A stretch of DNA of 64,000 nt, taken from Propionibacteriaceae bacterium. Its GTDB lineage: Bacteria > Actinomycetota > Actinomycetes > Propionibacteriales > Propionibacteriaceae. This document shows positions 35,346-44,789 of the stretch, in pieces. The notes beneath the pieces were generated by a model, which was not told the origin of the DNA, did not search any database, and saw only the letters and a list, made by a program, of their open reading frames with translations. Position 1 is the stretch's first letter; each line of letters starts with the position of its first letter. Both the position numbers and the translations under genes were made by a program. The DNA lies in the NCBI GenBank assembly GCA_031262485.1, contig JAISHO010000025.1, forward strand, positions 1-64,000, given 5' to 3'.

Positions 35346-36299
35346 ATGGACGCCGTGTCTGAGCGATCGCTGATGGAATCACCCTTGAGAGTCGACGCCG
35401 CCGGGGAACCGTTGCGGGCTATTTTCACCCATGCCCATCCGGATGACGAGTCGTCCAAGGGGGCGGCGACGATGGCGCGCTACTCCCGGGAGGGGGCACG
35501 GGTCGTCGTCGTCACGTTGACGGGCGGGGAGCGCGGGGAGGTGCTCAACCCGAAGCTCGATCGGCCCGAGGTGTGGGAGAACCTGGCTCAGATCCGTCGT
35601 GAGGAGATGGATCGTGCCCGCGAGATCCTCGGGGTCGAGCAGATCTGGCTCGGCTATGAGGATTCAGGGTTCACCTTGGAGGAACCATGGCCGCCTATGC
35701 CGCCGGGTAGTTTGGCGGCGACGGATCCCGAGGTCGCCGGCGCCAAGCTCGCCGCGATCATCCGTCAGATCAAACCTCATGTCGTCGTCACCTATGACGA
35801 GAAGGGCGGATACCCCCATCCAGATCACATCATGACCCATCGGGTGACGATGGCGGCCTTGGCGATCGCGGCTGATCCGGCGCGCGACGATGTGGCGGGT
35901 CAGCCTTGGGAAACACCCAAGGTGTATTACCACATGGGGATGCATCGGGCTCGTTTCGCCCGTCTCGACGAGCTCATGCACGAGCACGGGTTGGAGTCGC
36001 CTTATGCCGAGCGGTTGGCGAATTGGCCGGATGACGACGAGATGGCGGGCCGGTTGACGACGTTCGTGCCGGCGGCCGACTACTTCGAGGTGCGCGACGA
36101 CGCTTTGCGGGCCCATGCCACCCAGATCGATCCGGACGGCTTCTGGTTCGCCGTCCCGCTCGAGATTCAGAAGAAGGGCTGGCCGACGGAGGATTACGAG
36201 TTGGTCTCCTCGCTCGTCGAGACGTCGGTGCCGGAGGACGATTTGTTCGCCGGGTTGGCTTTCCCGTGCCCTGCTTCAGCGGACGATTGGCGCATCTGA
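35346..36299 (+). CDS. mca: mycothiol S-conjugate amidase
   Basis: This enzyme cleaves mycothiol adducts to a mercapturate and GlcN-inositol during detoxification. The zinc motif AHPDDESS (His31, Asp34 region) and the GGYPHPDH third-ligand motif are present, as is the family stretch DDALRAHATQIDP. Initiation at 35346 gives 317 residues; the ATG at 35373 would give 308 and is also possible, since neither has a clear Shine-Dalgarno. The longer Mca-type C-terminus distinguishes it from MshB. It shows that the organism makes mycothiol. Confidence 0.93.
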   Translation: MDAVSERSLMESPLRVDAAGEPLRAIFTHAHPDDESSKGAATMARYSREGARVVVVTLTGGERGEVLNPKLDRPEVWENLAQIRREEMDRAREILGVEQIWLGYEDSGFTLEEPWPPMPPGSLAATDPEVAGAKLAAIIRQIKPHVVVTYDEKGGYPHPDHIMTHRVTMAALAIAADPARDDVAGQPWETPKVYYHMGMHRARFARLDELMHEHGLESPYAERLANWPDDDEMAGRLTTFVPAADYFEVRDDALRAHATQIDPDGFWFAVPLEIQKKGWPTEDYELVSSLVETSVPEDDLFAGLAFPCPASADDWRI

Positions 36300-36333
36300 G
36301 TCTCATCGACCACATCGATGAGGGGTGCGGAGA

Positions 36334-36357
36334 CCTGAGGAACGGTGTTCCCTCAGG
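36334..36357. terminator. hairpin between mca and trhA
   Basis: CCTGAGGAAC (36334-36343) pairs with GTTCCCTCAGG (36347-36357) with one bulged base. It overlaps the trhA stop and can end both convergent transcripts. Confidence 0.6.
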
Positions 36358-37042
36358 AGCGCGCGACGGCGATGGCGATGGCGGCGAAGTGACAGAAGGC
36401 CGCGATGACGGTGCAGCTGTGGAAGATCTCATGGAAGCCGAACCAGCGCGGCGAGGGGTCGGGCTTCTTGAGCGCGTAGACGACGGCTCCGAGTGAGTAG
36501 ATGATTCCACCGGCGACGATGAGGATGACGACGGCGGGACCGCCGCTGTGCGCGAATTGGGGCAGCCATCCGACGGCGGCCCAGCCGAGGAGGATGTAGA
36601 GGCCGACGTAGAGCCAGCGCGGCGCGCCGAGCCAGCAGACTCGGAAGACGACCCCGAGCAGGGCGGCTCCCCAGATGATCGACAGCAGGACGATCCGTGA
36701 GGTGCCGGTCAGCAGGAGGGCGGCGAGCGGGGTGTAGGTGCCGGCGATGAAGAGGTTGATGTTCGAATGGTCGATTCGGCGGAGCACGGCGCCGACCTTG
36801 GCCGACCAGTGCCCGAGGTGGTAGACGGCCGAGTGGGCGAACAGCAACATGGCGCTGGCGAGGTAGATGGCGATGCTGATCTTCCCGACGATCGTCGGGG
36901 CGAGGACGATGAGGATGATCCCGCCGGTCAGCAGGAGAGGGGTGGTGATGGCGTGCAGCCAGCCCCGCATCCGGGGTTTGGCCGGCTCGGGCGGAGCCGC
37001 TGGTTCGCTGACAACGGGTTGTTCGGCTAGAAGAGTGGTCAT
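36353..37042 (-). CDS. trhA: hemolysin III / TrhA-family membrane protein
   Basis: The ATG at 37042 has GAAGGAAT upstream and gives 229 residues with seven hydrophobic segments. Conserved motifs are HSAVYHLGHWS, RIDHSNINLFIAGTYTP and FGFHEIFHSCTVIAAFCHF, typical of the PAQR/hemolysin III family. Bacterial TrhA proteins influence membrane lipid homeostasis; haemolytic activity is not implied. The neighbour order matches Rv1085c. A palindrome at 37151-37172 lies in its promoter region. Confidence 0.9.
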   Translation of the reverse strand: MTTLLAEQPVVSEPAAPPEPAKPRMRGWLHAITTPLLLTGGIILIVLAPTIVGKISIAIYLASAMLLFAHSAVYHLGHWSAKVGAVLRRIDHSNINLFIAGTYTPLAALLLTGTSRIVLLSIIWGAALLGVVFRVCWLGAPRWLYVGLYILLGWAAVGWLPQFAHSGGPAVVILIVAGGIIYSLGAVVYALKKPDPSPRWFGFHEIFHSCTVIAAFCHFAAIAIAVARS

Positions 37043-37150
37043 CGAATTCCTTCGGCGGGGACCTGATGAGCGATGCACGGGTGTCACGGGTCGCGTCGCT
37101 CCGTCCCCGATCGAGGAGCGACGCCTGGCAGCTGCTTTCCTACGTTTGCG

Positions 37151-37172
37151 TAACCTACGCTACCGTAGGTTA
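37151..37172. promoter_or_regulatory. palindromic operator between trhA and uppS
   Basis: TAACCTACG (37151-37159) and CGTAGGTTA (37164-37172) form a perfect 9-bp inverted repeat around CTAC. The form suits a TetR-type dimer. It lies about 110 bp upstream of trhA and 130 bp upstream of uppS. Confidence 0.65.
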
Positions 37173-37292
37173 GGGAAGGAATCGGGGATGTCCGAAGGAT
37201 CCCAGGGGCGATTCAGGGTTCTGCGGGCCTGGAGGTCGATCGTCCAACCCCGTCCGAGCAACCGAACGATACCTCGTGATTGCGGAGACTAC

Positions 37293-37298
37293 TAGAGT
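37293..37298 (+). promoter_or_regulatory. -10 element of uppS, leaderless layout
   Basis: TAGAGT ends 6 nt before the GTG start at 37305. Confidence 0.55.
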
Positions 37299-37304
37299 GA
37301 CCCT

Positions 37305-38084
37305 GTGACGACGGTGCCGGGGGCGAAATTTCTTTACTCGACCTATGAGAGACGCCTGCTCGACGGGCTTGATCGTTCACGTCTGCCCCACCACGTCGCT
37401 GTGCTGGCCGATGGCAATCGGCGCTGGGCCCGGGCGAACGCTCCGGGCGAAGACATCATCGCCGGTTATCGGGCCGGGGCCGCCAAACTCGAGGAGTTCG
37501 TCGGGTGGTGCGACGAGGTCGGGTTGACGATCGTGACGCTCTGGGTGCTCTCGACCGACAACCTTCAACGCGCCTCTGAGGAGGAGGTCGGCCCGCTCCT
37601 CGACGTCATCGTCGAACTGGTCGAGCACCTGGCGGCGACGGGTCGCTGGGCCGTCCAGATCGTCGGAGCGCTCGATCTTCTCCCCACCTCGGTCGCGACG
37701 TCCCTGCGCGAGGCCTCGGCTTCGACCGTCGGCGTCGACGGGATGCACATCAACGTCGCCGTCTCCTATGGCGGTCGCCATGAACTGCGCGACGCTTTCC
37801 GTTCTCTGCTCGCCGACGAGGCGTCCAAGGGGACGAGTTTGGACGACCTGGCGAACCACCTTGAGATCGACCACATCGCCGATCATCTTTACACCGCCGG
37901 CCAGCCGGATCCGGATCTCATCATCCGCACCTCGGGCGAACAGCGCCTCTCCGGCTTCCTCATGTGGCAGTCGGCCCACTCCGAGTTCTACTTCTGCGAG
38001 GCTCTGTGGCCGGATTTCCGGCGGGTCGACTTCCTGCGGGCGCTGCGCGCCTACACCCAACGGGAGCGTCGCTTCGGGCGGTGA
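37305..38084 (+). CDS. uppS: cis-isoprenyl diphosphate synthase (Rv1086-like)
   Basis: This 259-residue cis-prenyltransferase has the catalytic LADGNRRWA (Asp36), the LSTDNLQR block and the C-terminal LIIRTSGEQRLSGFLMWQSA plus EFYFCEALWPDF. It condenses isopentenyl diphosphate into Z-polyprenyl diphosphates for cell-wall lipid carriers. Sequence and gene order resemble Rv1086, the short-chain Z,E-farnesyl synthase, so the product could be either farnesyl or longer chains. It starts at a GTG directly after a TAGAGT promoter. Confidence 0.92.
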   Translation: MTTVPGAKFLYSTYERRLLDGLDRSRLPHHVAVLADGNRRWARANAPGEDIIAGYRAGAAKLEEFVGWCDEVGLTIVTLWVLSTDNLQRASEEEVGPLLDVIVELVEHLAATGRWAVQIVGALDLLPTSVATSLREASASTVGVDGMHINVAVSYGGRHELRDAFRSLLADEASKGTSLDDLANHLEIDHIADHLYTAGQPDPDLIIRTSGEQRLSGFLMWQSAHSEFYFCEALWPDFRRVDFLRALRAYTQRERRFGR

Positions 38085-38101
38085 GGCGGTATCAAGGGGG
38101 A

Positions 38102-38794
38102 TCAGCCGGCCGAACGGGCCGTCACAGTGTAAATCGCGTAGTCGGTACGCCGATTGCCGCGTTGGACCCCGACGAGCCGTTCTGTCGCCGTGGAGTCGAT
38201 CGTCATGAGGTCATACCACAGCTCTTTCGACGGGCCTTGGGACCAGAGGCTCAACCGTCCGCCCTCGACGAGGTGGTTGAGCGCGGATCGAATGCCGGTC
38301 GTCGTGTAGATCGTCTGATTCGCCTCGTGAAGCAAGAAGTCGGGGCCATTGTCGGTATCGAGGCAGATGCCGTCCCAGGGGCCGAGCATCCCGGGCAGGG
38401 CCGGCGGGGCGGAGAGGATGTCGATGACGTCGCCGTGGTGGAGCGTGACGCGCGGGTCGTGAGCGACGCGGTCGAGCGTCTCGGTCAGGCCGTCGTTGGC
38501 CCAGTCGATGAGGCAGCCGGACAATTCGACGATGTCGAGGTGGGCGGCGCCGAGGTCGAGCAGCTGGGCGGCGGTGAAGCCGAGCCCGAGCCCCCCGACG
38601 AGGACATGACCCGGCTGCGGGCCGAGAGCGTCGGCCAAGGCGACTTCCGAGGTCGTCTCAGCCGAATCCATGGCGAAGGCGCCATTGACGATGAGTTCGT
38701 CGACGTCTCCGTTCTCGCTGGCACGACGACGCAGAACGATCTCATAACCGCCTTCGGTGGCACGGGCCAGGGTCGTGAGTGTGTTGTCGTCCAT
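38102..38794 (-). CDS. spermidine-synthase-like methyltransferase-fold protein
   Basis: This 230-residue protein has a Rossmann fold with HVLVGGLGLGFTAAQLL (SAM/dcSAM-binding loop), LDIVELSG and GDVIDIL. It resembles the spermidine synthase family but lacks the N-terminal beta domain expected for polyamine synthesis. The substrate is unknown. It ends 18 bp from the uppS stop in convergent orientation and follows xseB on the same strand after about 100 bp. Confidence 0.75.
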   Translation of the reverse strand: MDDNTLTTLARATEGGYEIVLRRRASENGDVDELIVNGAFAMDSAETTSEVALADALGPQPGHVLVGGLGLGFTAAQLLDLGAAHLDIVELSGCLIDWANDGLTETLDRVAHDPRVTLHHGDVIDILSAPPALPGMLGPWDGICLDTDNGPDFLLHEANQTIYTTTGIRSALNHLVEGGRLSLWSQGPSKELWYDLMTIDSTATERLVGVQRGNRRTDYAIYTVTARSAG

Positions 38795-38895
38795 CTACCT
38801 ATCGTGCCGTATTGGTCACAATTCTTCGAATTCCAGGGCCTGAGGGAAGAGTCTTCCCGATGAGGGACCGTGGTGGCGCGATGAAAAGGAGTGTG

Positions 38896-39258
38896 TCAGG
38901 ACACGTCGTCGTCGCGGGCGGCGACCTCGGCCCGGGCGGCGTCGAGGTGACGCTGGCAGACTTCGGCCAGCCGTTCGCCTCGCCGCCACAGATTCATCGA
39001 TTCGCTGAGCGAGGCGCCCCCGGATTCGAGCCGCTCGACGATCTCGGCCAACGTGTCCCGGGCCGCCTCGTAGCCGAGGGCGAGATCCGCCGCCACGGCG
39101 TCGGCGTCGTCATCCGGCGCCGTTAGCGACGAGGCGTCATCGCGGGTTGGCGAGTTTTCAACCACGACATCGGTCATATCCTCGGCCTCAGCCACGAGGG
39201 TGGCGGATTCACTGGGATCCGGTGTGGTGGGTTGCGTGGCTTTCTTGCGGGTGGTCAT
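38896..39258 (-). CDS. xseB: exodeoxyribonuclease VII small subunit
   Basis: This 120-residue protein has the short XseB helical hairpin in its C-terminal half (LGYEAARDTLAEIVERLESG, SLSESMNLWRRGERL, CQRHLDAARAEV). An extra acidic N-terminal 55 residues precede it. It is the regulatory subunit that converts XseA into processive exonuclease VII. Its ATG overlaps the xseA stop by four bases. Confidence 0.93.
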   Translation of the reverse strand: MTTRKKATQPTTPDPSESATLVAEAEDMTDVVVENSPTRDDASSLTAPDDDADAVAADLALGYEAARDTLAEIVERLESGGASLSESMNLWRRGERLAEVCQRHLDAARAEVAARDDDVS

Positions 39259-40490
39259 GGGGTCTCCTGGGCCGGTCGGTGGTCGTGGTCGAGGGTGGCG
39301 ACGGTCATCCCGAGGGTTCCGTCGTGGAGTCGAGCGCGCACGGTGTCGCCTTGGTGGACGGCGTTCACGCTCGTGAGCGCCTCGCCGTCGTGCGTGGTGA
39401 GGACGGCGTACCCGCGTTCGAGGGTGGACTGGGGGGAGAGGGCGTGGGCCCGGGCCGCCAGATGCCCGATGTGGGTTCGCTCGTTGGCGATGTGCGCCAC
39501 GATGGTGTGACGCAGACGGCGGCGGGTCTCGCCGAGGTGGTGTTCGAGCGATTCGATCCCGCTGACAGGATGGCGCATGACCGGACGGGAGCGGAGATGC
39601 TCGATGCGCAATGATTCGGTCGTCACGAGAGCGTTGATGGCGTGGCGGAGCCGGGTGAGGGCGCCATGGACGAGGTGTTGTTCATCGGTGGCGTCGGGGA
39701 CGATCCGTTTGGCCGCGTCCGTCGGGGTGGAGGCGCGCAGATCGGCGACGAGGTCGAGGATCGGGGTGTCGATCTCGTGGCCGATGGCGCTGACGATCGG
39801 TGTGGTGGCCGCGGCTGCGGCGCGCACGAGCGTCTCGTCGCTGAAGGGGAGGAGATCCTCGAGCGATCCACCCCCACGGGCGATGACGATGACGTCGACG
39901 GAGGGGTCGGCGTCGAGCTCACGCAGGGCTTCCGTCACCTGACCGGCGGAGCTGGGGCCTTGCATGAGGCAGTGGCGCACCAGCACCGGCACATTCCACC
40001 GCAACCGCACATTGACGAGGACATCTCGCTCGGCCGCTGATTTCTCCGCGGTGATGAGCCCGATGCGCCGGGGTAGAAAAGGAAGTGGGCGTTTTCTGGA
40101 TGGGTCGAACAATCCTTCAGCTTGGAGGACGCGTTTGCGTCGTTCGATCTCGGCCAGCAATTGTCCTTCACCAGTGGCGCGGATCTCGAGGATCTCGTAG
40201 TTGAGCCGCCCGCTCTTGATCCACATCGCCGGTTTGAGGTGGACGGTCACCGCCATTCCGTCGGAGACCGGCCCGGCCAGATCGAGCACATGGGGATAAG
40301 CGGTGGCCGACACCGACACCTCGGCACTGACATCGCGCAAGGTGATGAAGGCGAGCGCGTTGGCTTTGCGCCGAATCTCGATGATCTGAGCGCTCACCCA
40401 GATCGACCCGAGCCGTTCGATCCACCCCTTGACCGCTTCCGCCACCTCGCGCAGCGGCACTGGTTGTTCAGGGGAGCTTGTCAGGGGCAT
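39255..40490 (-). CDS. xseA: exodeoxyribonuclease VII large subunit
   Basis: This 411-residue nuclease subunit has an N-terminal OB-fold (WVSAQIIEIRRKANALAFITL) and the catalytic core with LPRRIGLITAEKSAAERDVL, VIARGGGSLEDLLPFSDE and GHEIDTPILDLVADLRASTPTDAA. The enzyme degrades single-stranded DNA in both directions. The gene starts at an ATG 6 nt after TAATGT and overlaps xseB by four bases. Confidence 0.95.
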   Translation of the reverse strand: MPLTSSPEQPVPLREVAEAVKGWIERLGSIWVSAQIIEIRRKANALAFITLRDVSAEVSVSATAYPHVLDLAGPVSDGMAVTVHLKPAMWIKSGRLNYEILEIRATGEGQLLAEIERRKRVLQAEGLFDPSRKRPLPFLPRRIGLITAEKSAAERDVLVNVRLRWNVPVLVRHCLMQGPSSAGQVTEALRELDADPSVDVIVIARGGGSLEDLLPFSDETLVRAAAAATTPIVSAIGHEIDTPILDLVADLRASTPTDAAKRIVPDATDEQHLVHGALTRLRHAINALVTTESLRIEHLRSRPVMRHPVSGIESLEHHLGETRRRLRHTIVAHIANERTHIGHLAARAHALSPQSTLERGYAVLTTHDGEALTSVNAVHQGDTVRARLHDGTLGMTVATLDHDHRPAQETP

Positions 40491-40496
40491 GAGGCG

Positions 40497-40502
40497 ACAT
40501 TA
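40497..40502 (-). promoter_or_regulatory. -10 element of xseA, leaderless layout
   Basis: TAATGT on the minus strand ends 6 nt before the xseA ATG. Confidence 0.5.
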
Positions 40503-40600
40503 TCGAATCCCCTGGTTCCTCCGTGACCAGACCGTGAGGGCTCCGTGACGGTCCCCCGAGATCGCCGCCTTCCCGTCTGACGCGTGACACACTGGTTCCC

Positions 40601-41284
40601 ATGACGTCTGCCACTATCTTGTTCGTCGACGACGAGGCCGCCATCCGGTCGGGGTTCCGCGAATACGCCGAGTTCGTCGGCTACCGCGTCATCGAAGCGG
40701 CCGACGGGATGGAGGCGGTGCGCCTGGCGACCGAGGAGGATGTCGACATCATCGTCATGGATGTCATGATGCCGAAGTTGGACGGGTTCACCGCCGTCAA
40801 GCAGATCAAGAAGATCAAGGACATCCCCGTGCTCATGCTCTCGGCCCGGGGGGAGGAGTACGACAAGCTTTACGGGTTCGAGTTGGGGATCGACGATTAC
40901 GTCGTCAAACCTTTCTCTGGCAAGGAGGTTTTGGCCCGGATCCAGGCGATCTTGGCGCGGAGCCGGACGTCGGCTCCGGGTGGGGAGATCGAGCATGTCG
41001 TCTATGTCCACGAGGGGCTGGTCGTCGACATGACGGCGCGGACGGTCGATGTCGACGGCGAGCGGGTCGAACTCAGCCCCAAGGAGGCCGATCTCCTCTT
41101 CTACCTCGTCGAGAACCGCAATGTCGCATTGTCACGTCATACGCTGCTCACCCAGGTGTGGGGCTACGACTACGGCGACGAACGGACGATCGACACCCAT
41201 GTGAAGACGTTGCGCGTCAAACTGGGGCCATACAAGGGGCTCATCGTGACCCTGCGCGGAGTCGGGTACCGCTTCGAAGGGTGA
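40601..41284 (+). CDS. OmpR-family response regulator
   Basis: This 227-residue regulator has a receiver domain (Asp10/Asp11, phospho-acceptor Asp54 in VMDVMMPK, VVKPFSGKEV) and a winged-helix DNA-binding domain (VELSPKEADLLFYLVEN, ERTIDTHVKTLRVKLG, LRGVGYRF). It is paired with the histidine kinase 7 bp downstream. The pair controls an unknown set of genes; the LCP gene that follows is a candidate target. No Shine-Dalgarno is seen and a weak CACACT -10 lies 7 nt upstream. Confidence 0.93.
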   Translation: MTSATILFVDDEAAIRSGFREYAEFVGYRVIEAADGMEAVRLATEEDVDIIVMDVMMPKLDGFTAVKQIKKIKDIPVLMLSARGEEYDKLYGFELGIDDYVVKPFSGKEVLARIQAILARSRTSAPGGEIEHVVYVHEGLVVDMTARTVDVDGERVELSPKEADLLFYLVENRNVALSRHTLLTQVWGYDYGDERTIDTHVKTLRVKLGPYKGLIVTLRGVGYRFEG

Positions 41285-41291
41285 CATCGCC

Positions 41292-42785
41292 GTGAGGATC
41301 GACTGGCATGGGTTGAGAGCGCGCGTGTGGGTGGCGTTCGCCATCTTCTCCGTCGCCATCTTGGTCATCGTGGCGCTGCTCCAGTTCGTCTTCCTCAGCT
41401 TCTTCAATGAGCGCATGAACATGCGGCAACTGCGAGACGTCGGTGATCAGATCAGTGCCGACATCGCCGCCGACGACACGGTTGGAACCTTGCAGGAGGC
41501 GTATTTCACCTTCGGGATCCCTTTCCGGCTGATGACGGAGTCGGGCGTCGCCTTGTGGAAATGCGGCGACATCCTCTCGACTGGTTTGAGCCCAGGCCCG
41601 CCCTGCCAACAGGAGATGCCGGATCGGGGGATGACCGAGGGTTTCATCGAATTGCGCAGCGAAGTCCTCGCCCATGGCGAACCGGTCGTTCAGATGGAGT
41701 CGCGCCAGATCGGCGACGCCTCGCTGGCGATCTATTTCGGGCCGGTCGATCTCACCGATGGCACCCGCTTGTATCTCTACGCTTCGCGCGCGGTGCCGGA
41801 GATCGACTCGACGGTCGCGATGCTGCGAGGGCAATTCTTCATCATCGCGGCGATCGTCCTCGTCGGATCCCTCATCGGCGCTCACCTCATCTCGCGGCGG
41901 CTGACCGATCCGATCACAGGGTTGAACAAGACGGCTAGACGACTGGCCGAAGGCGATCTGACGGTGACGTTCGCCGGGCAAGGGTTGACGGAGACCGACC
42001 GGCTGGCCGAGACCCTCAATCATGCGACGACGCATATGCGGGAGACGGAGCGGAGCCGCAGCGATTTCGTCACCAACGTCACCCATGATCTCAAGACGCC
42101 GTTGACGATCATCCAGTCCCACGCTGAGTTGATTCGTGACGTCTCCGGCGACAATCCGGCCAAGCGCACGGCCCACGCGCAGACGATCATCGACGAGGCG
42201 ACCCGGATGACAGGCATGGTCAACGAGGTGCTCGACTTGACGCGCCTGGAGTCCCTGGCGGCTGAGATGACGATGCGGCCGGTCGACCTGTCGGAACTGT
42301 TGAAGACGGCGTTGTCGAGTTTCTCCGGGCTGGCTGACAACGAAGGCTATGTCATCACGACAGACATCGAGGCCGGCCTGACCGTCATCGGTGATGAGCA
42401 CTACCTCAACCGAGTTTTTTACAACCTCATCGGCAATGCCATCAACTACACCGGGGACAACAAGTGGATTGGGGTTCGTTTGCGTCACTTGGGCTCCGTC
42501 GTCCGCTTCGAAGTCTCCGACACCGGCCCCGGCATCCCCTCCGACCAACTCGATGGGATCTGGGATCGTTACGCCACCTCACCGGACACCCACCGCCGTG
42601 GCATCGTCGGCTCGGGGATCGGGCTGTCGATCGTCCGCCGTGTCATCGAGCGCCATCACGGGCGGATGGGAGTGGTGAGCGAGCCGGGCAAAGGCTCGAC
42701 GTTCTGGTTCGATCTCGCCCTCGCCCCGCTCCCGGCGCCGGTCGCGTCAGAGGCCGCCTCTGAGAGCGCTTCCGTGAGGAATTAA
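41292..42785 (+). CDS. membrane sensor histidine kinase
   Basis: This 497-residue kinase has two membrane segments at about residues 14-36 and 181-200 enclosing a sensor region of about 145 residues with two cysteines (WKCGDI, GPPCQQE). A HAMP linker follows, then the dimerisation box VTHDLKTPLT with phospho-His265 and the ATPase motifs NLIGNAINYT, DTGPGIP and SGIGLSIVRRV. It partners with the regulator directly upstream. The stimulus is unknown. Confidence 0.93.
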   Translation: MRIDWHGLRARVWVAFAIFSVAILVIVALLQFVFLSFFNERMNMRQLRDVGDQISADIAADDTVGTLQEAYFTFGIPFRLMTESGVALWKCGDILSTGLSPGPPCQQEMPDRGMTEGFIELRSEVLAHGEPVVQMESRQIGDASLAIYFGPVDLTDGTRLYLYASRAVPEIDSTVAMLRGQFFIIAAIVLVGSLIGAHLISRRLTDPITGLNKTARRLAEGDLTVTFAGQGLTETDRLAETLNHATTHMRETERSRSDFVTNVTHDLKTPLTIIQSHAELIRDVSGDNPAKRTAHAQTIIDEATRMTGMVNEVLDLTRLESLAAEMTMRPVDLSELLKTALSSFSGLADNEGYVITTDIEAGLTVIGDEHYLNRVFYNLIGNAINYTGDNKWIGVRLRHLGSVVRFEVSDTGPGIPSDQLDGIWDRYATSPDTHRRGIVGSGIGLSIVRRVIERHHGRMGVVSEPGKGSTFWFDLALAPLPAPVASEAASESASVRN

Positions 42786-42965
42786 GAATTTGGCAAGAAT
42801 TCATCCTTATCAGTCGAATTCCACAGAAGGGATGAGGCGTGAAAAGATATGGTCATCTTGGCAGCGGCCAAGGCGCTGGATCATCACGGGACCGGCGCGC
42901 GCGATGTCGCGCCGTGACGATGGACGTCCTCGTTCGGTTCTGACTCACTCGATAAGGTTCTAGAT

Positions 42966-44675
42966 ATGGCAGAGAAGGATCGTGTCATCCGCGACCCGAA
43001 GGGCGCCCGTGGCGACTCCTTCGAGTCGTTGCGCGAACCCTTGCCCGTCAAGAAAAAGCGGACTCCGGCCACGACGACGAATGCGACCGCCTATGGTTCG
43101 TCGACGTCGCGCCCCGCCAAGGCGCCGTCCCCCTCCTTGTCCTCCTCGACCCCCCGCCAGGAACGGCCCTTGACGGCCGCCCAGGCGGCGGCGCGAGCCC
43201 GCAACATCAATGCGGCGACGAAGTCGTCGCGGAAATCCCCCAAGTCGACGAGGAACGCGAAGAGCGTCAAGAAAGCCCAGAACGCTAGGTCTGGGAAGTC
43301 CGCGAAGAGCTCGAAACAGAACGCGAAGAAGCTCGCAGCGGCGAAGTCGGCGACAGTCGCCGCTGCGACGGCGGCGCCGCTCACCGCTGAGAAGCTGGCC
43401 TCGCTTCCCCCGCCGACACCCAAACCGCGCCACGCCGTGCGTGCCACCCGAGCCACGGCGACGGCGACGAAGACAGCGAAGCACCGGCGCGGGGTCAAGA
43501 TCACCATCATCGCCGTATGCGCCATCCTCGTCCTCACCATCGCCGGCATCGTGGCGCTGGTGTGGAGCCTCAATGAACGGCTCAACGACCTCGACATCGG
43601 CGACTTGCTCGGCGGGGACCGTCCCGCCTCGGCCTCCGCCTCGTCGACCGTCCGCAATCCGGGCGATCCCTTCTCCGGGCGGGCCGTCAACATCGTCGTC
43701 ATGGGCACTGACTCGCGCCAAGGCGCCGCCGGGGCCTACTCGGGCGACGGCGACGAGGTCGAGGGGATGAGGGCCGACACCACCTTCATCGCCCACATCT
43801 CAGCCGACCGCACACGTGTCGACGCGCTCTCGATCCCCCGCGACACCTTCATCACGATCCCCGAATGTGTGTTGCCGGATGGGGAGTTGGTGCCGGAGGC
43901 CGGCTGGACCGAGCAGGGCTTCAACGCCGCTTTCGCATCGGGGGCGTTCACCGGCGACGTCGGAGCGGGGGCCGCTTGCGCCATCCGGGCGATCGAGGAG
44001 ATGACGGATGTACGGATGGATGGTTTCGTCGTCGTCGATTTCGCCGGCTTCGCCCAGATCGTCGACGCGATCGGCGGGGTCGACATCTGCTTGAGCGAGG
44101 CGATCGACTCGCCCGACGCCGACAACCTCGTCCTGCCGGCCGGATTCAACCACCTCACCGGCGCCTTGGCCACGCAGTACGCCCGGGCCCGCACCGGCGA
44201 CGGCACGGGCGACGGCTCCGATTTGGGTCGGATCGACCGGCAGCAGGTTCTCTTCACCGCGATCGCCCGCAAGGCCCTCTCGCTCAACATCGTCTCCGAC
44301 TTCCCCAAGCTGTACGACTTCATCGGCTCGGTCATGGACGCCGTCACCACCGACATCGGCGGCATCGCCGATCTGGCCGGGTTCGCCTACTCGTTGCGCA
44401 ACCTCGACATGGCGGAGATCAATTTCTACACCGTCCCCATCACCGACGCGTGGGACGGCGCCCACGTCGAGCTTGAGACGGAGGAGGCCGCCCCCTTCTT
44501 CGAGGCGCTCAGCACCGACGTGCCCATGGCGACGGCGGTGACGCCCGACGAAGACGTCCACCACAATTCCGATGTCAACGGGTTCGAGCCGGTCGAGCCG
44601 ACCTCGAGCGTCATGCCGACCTGGGAACCGCCCGATCCTGACGCCACCGTCTCGATCGACCCGCGTTGCCAGTGA
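42966..44675 (+). CDS. LytR-CpsA-Psr family cell-wall ligase
   Basis: This 569-residue protein has an unusually long cytoplasmic N-terminal region (about 175 residues) rich in Lys, Ala and Ser, followed by one membrane helix at about 178-201 and an extracytoplasmic LCP domain. LCP motifs are VVMGTDSRQG, MRADTTFIAHI, SIPRDTFI and the RIDRQQVLF block. These enzymes attach polymers such as arabinogalactan or teichoic-acid-like glycans to peptidoglycan. The Lys/Ala tract resembles histone-tail-like repeats and may bind nucleic acid or phosphorylated partners, which is inference. Confidence 0.9.
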   Translation: MAEKDRVIRDPKGARGDSFESLREPLPVKKKRTPATTTNATAYGSSTSRPAKAPSPSLSSSTPRQERPLTAAQAAARARNINAATKSSRKSPKSTRNAKSVKKAQNARSGKSAKSSKQNAKKLAAAKSATVAAATAAPLTAEKLASLPPPTPKPRHAVRATRATATATKTAKHRRGVKITIIAVCAILVLTIAGIVALVWSLNERLNDLDIGDLLGGDRPASASASSTVRNPGDPFSGRAVNIVVMGTDSRQGAAGAYSGDGDEVEGMRADTTFIAHISADRTRVDALSIPRDTFITIPECVLPDGELVPEAGWTEQGFNAAFASGAFTGDVGAGAACAIRAIEEMTDVRMDGFVVVDFAGFAQIVDAIGGVDICLSEAIDSPDADNLVLPAGFNHLTGALATQYARARTGDGTGDGSDLGRIDRQQVLFTAIARKALSLNIVSDFPKLYDFIGSVMDAVTTDIGGIADLAGFAYSLRNLDMAEINFYTVPITDAWDGAHVELETEEAAPFFEALSTDVPMATAVTPDEDVHHNSDVNGFEPVEPTSSVMPTWEPPDPDATVSIDPRCQ

Positions 44676-44789
44676 ACCCGCTCATCCCAGAGACCCGGGC
44701 CACCAGTGGGAGGTCCACCGGCTTCGCGGTTCGCGTGCGGTCCCGATGGTGTTGGAGATCCTCATGAGACGGTGATGACTCACGGATGA

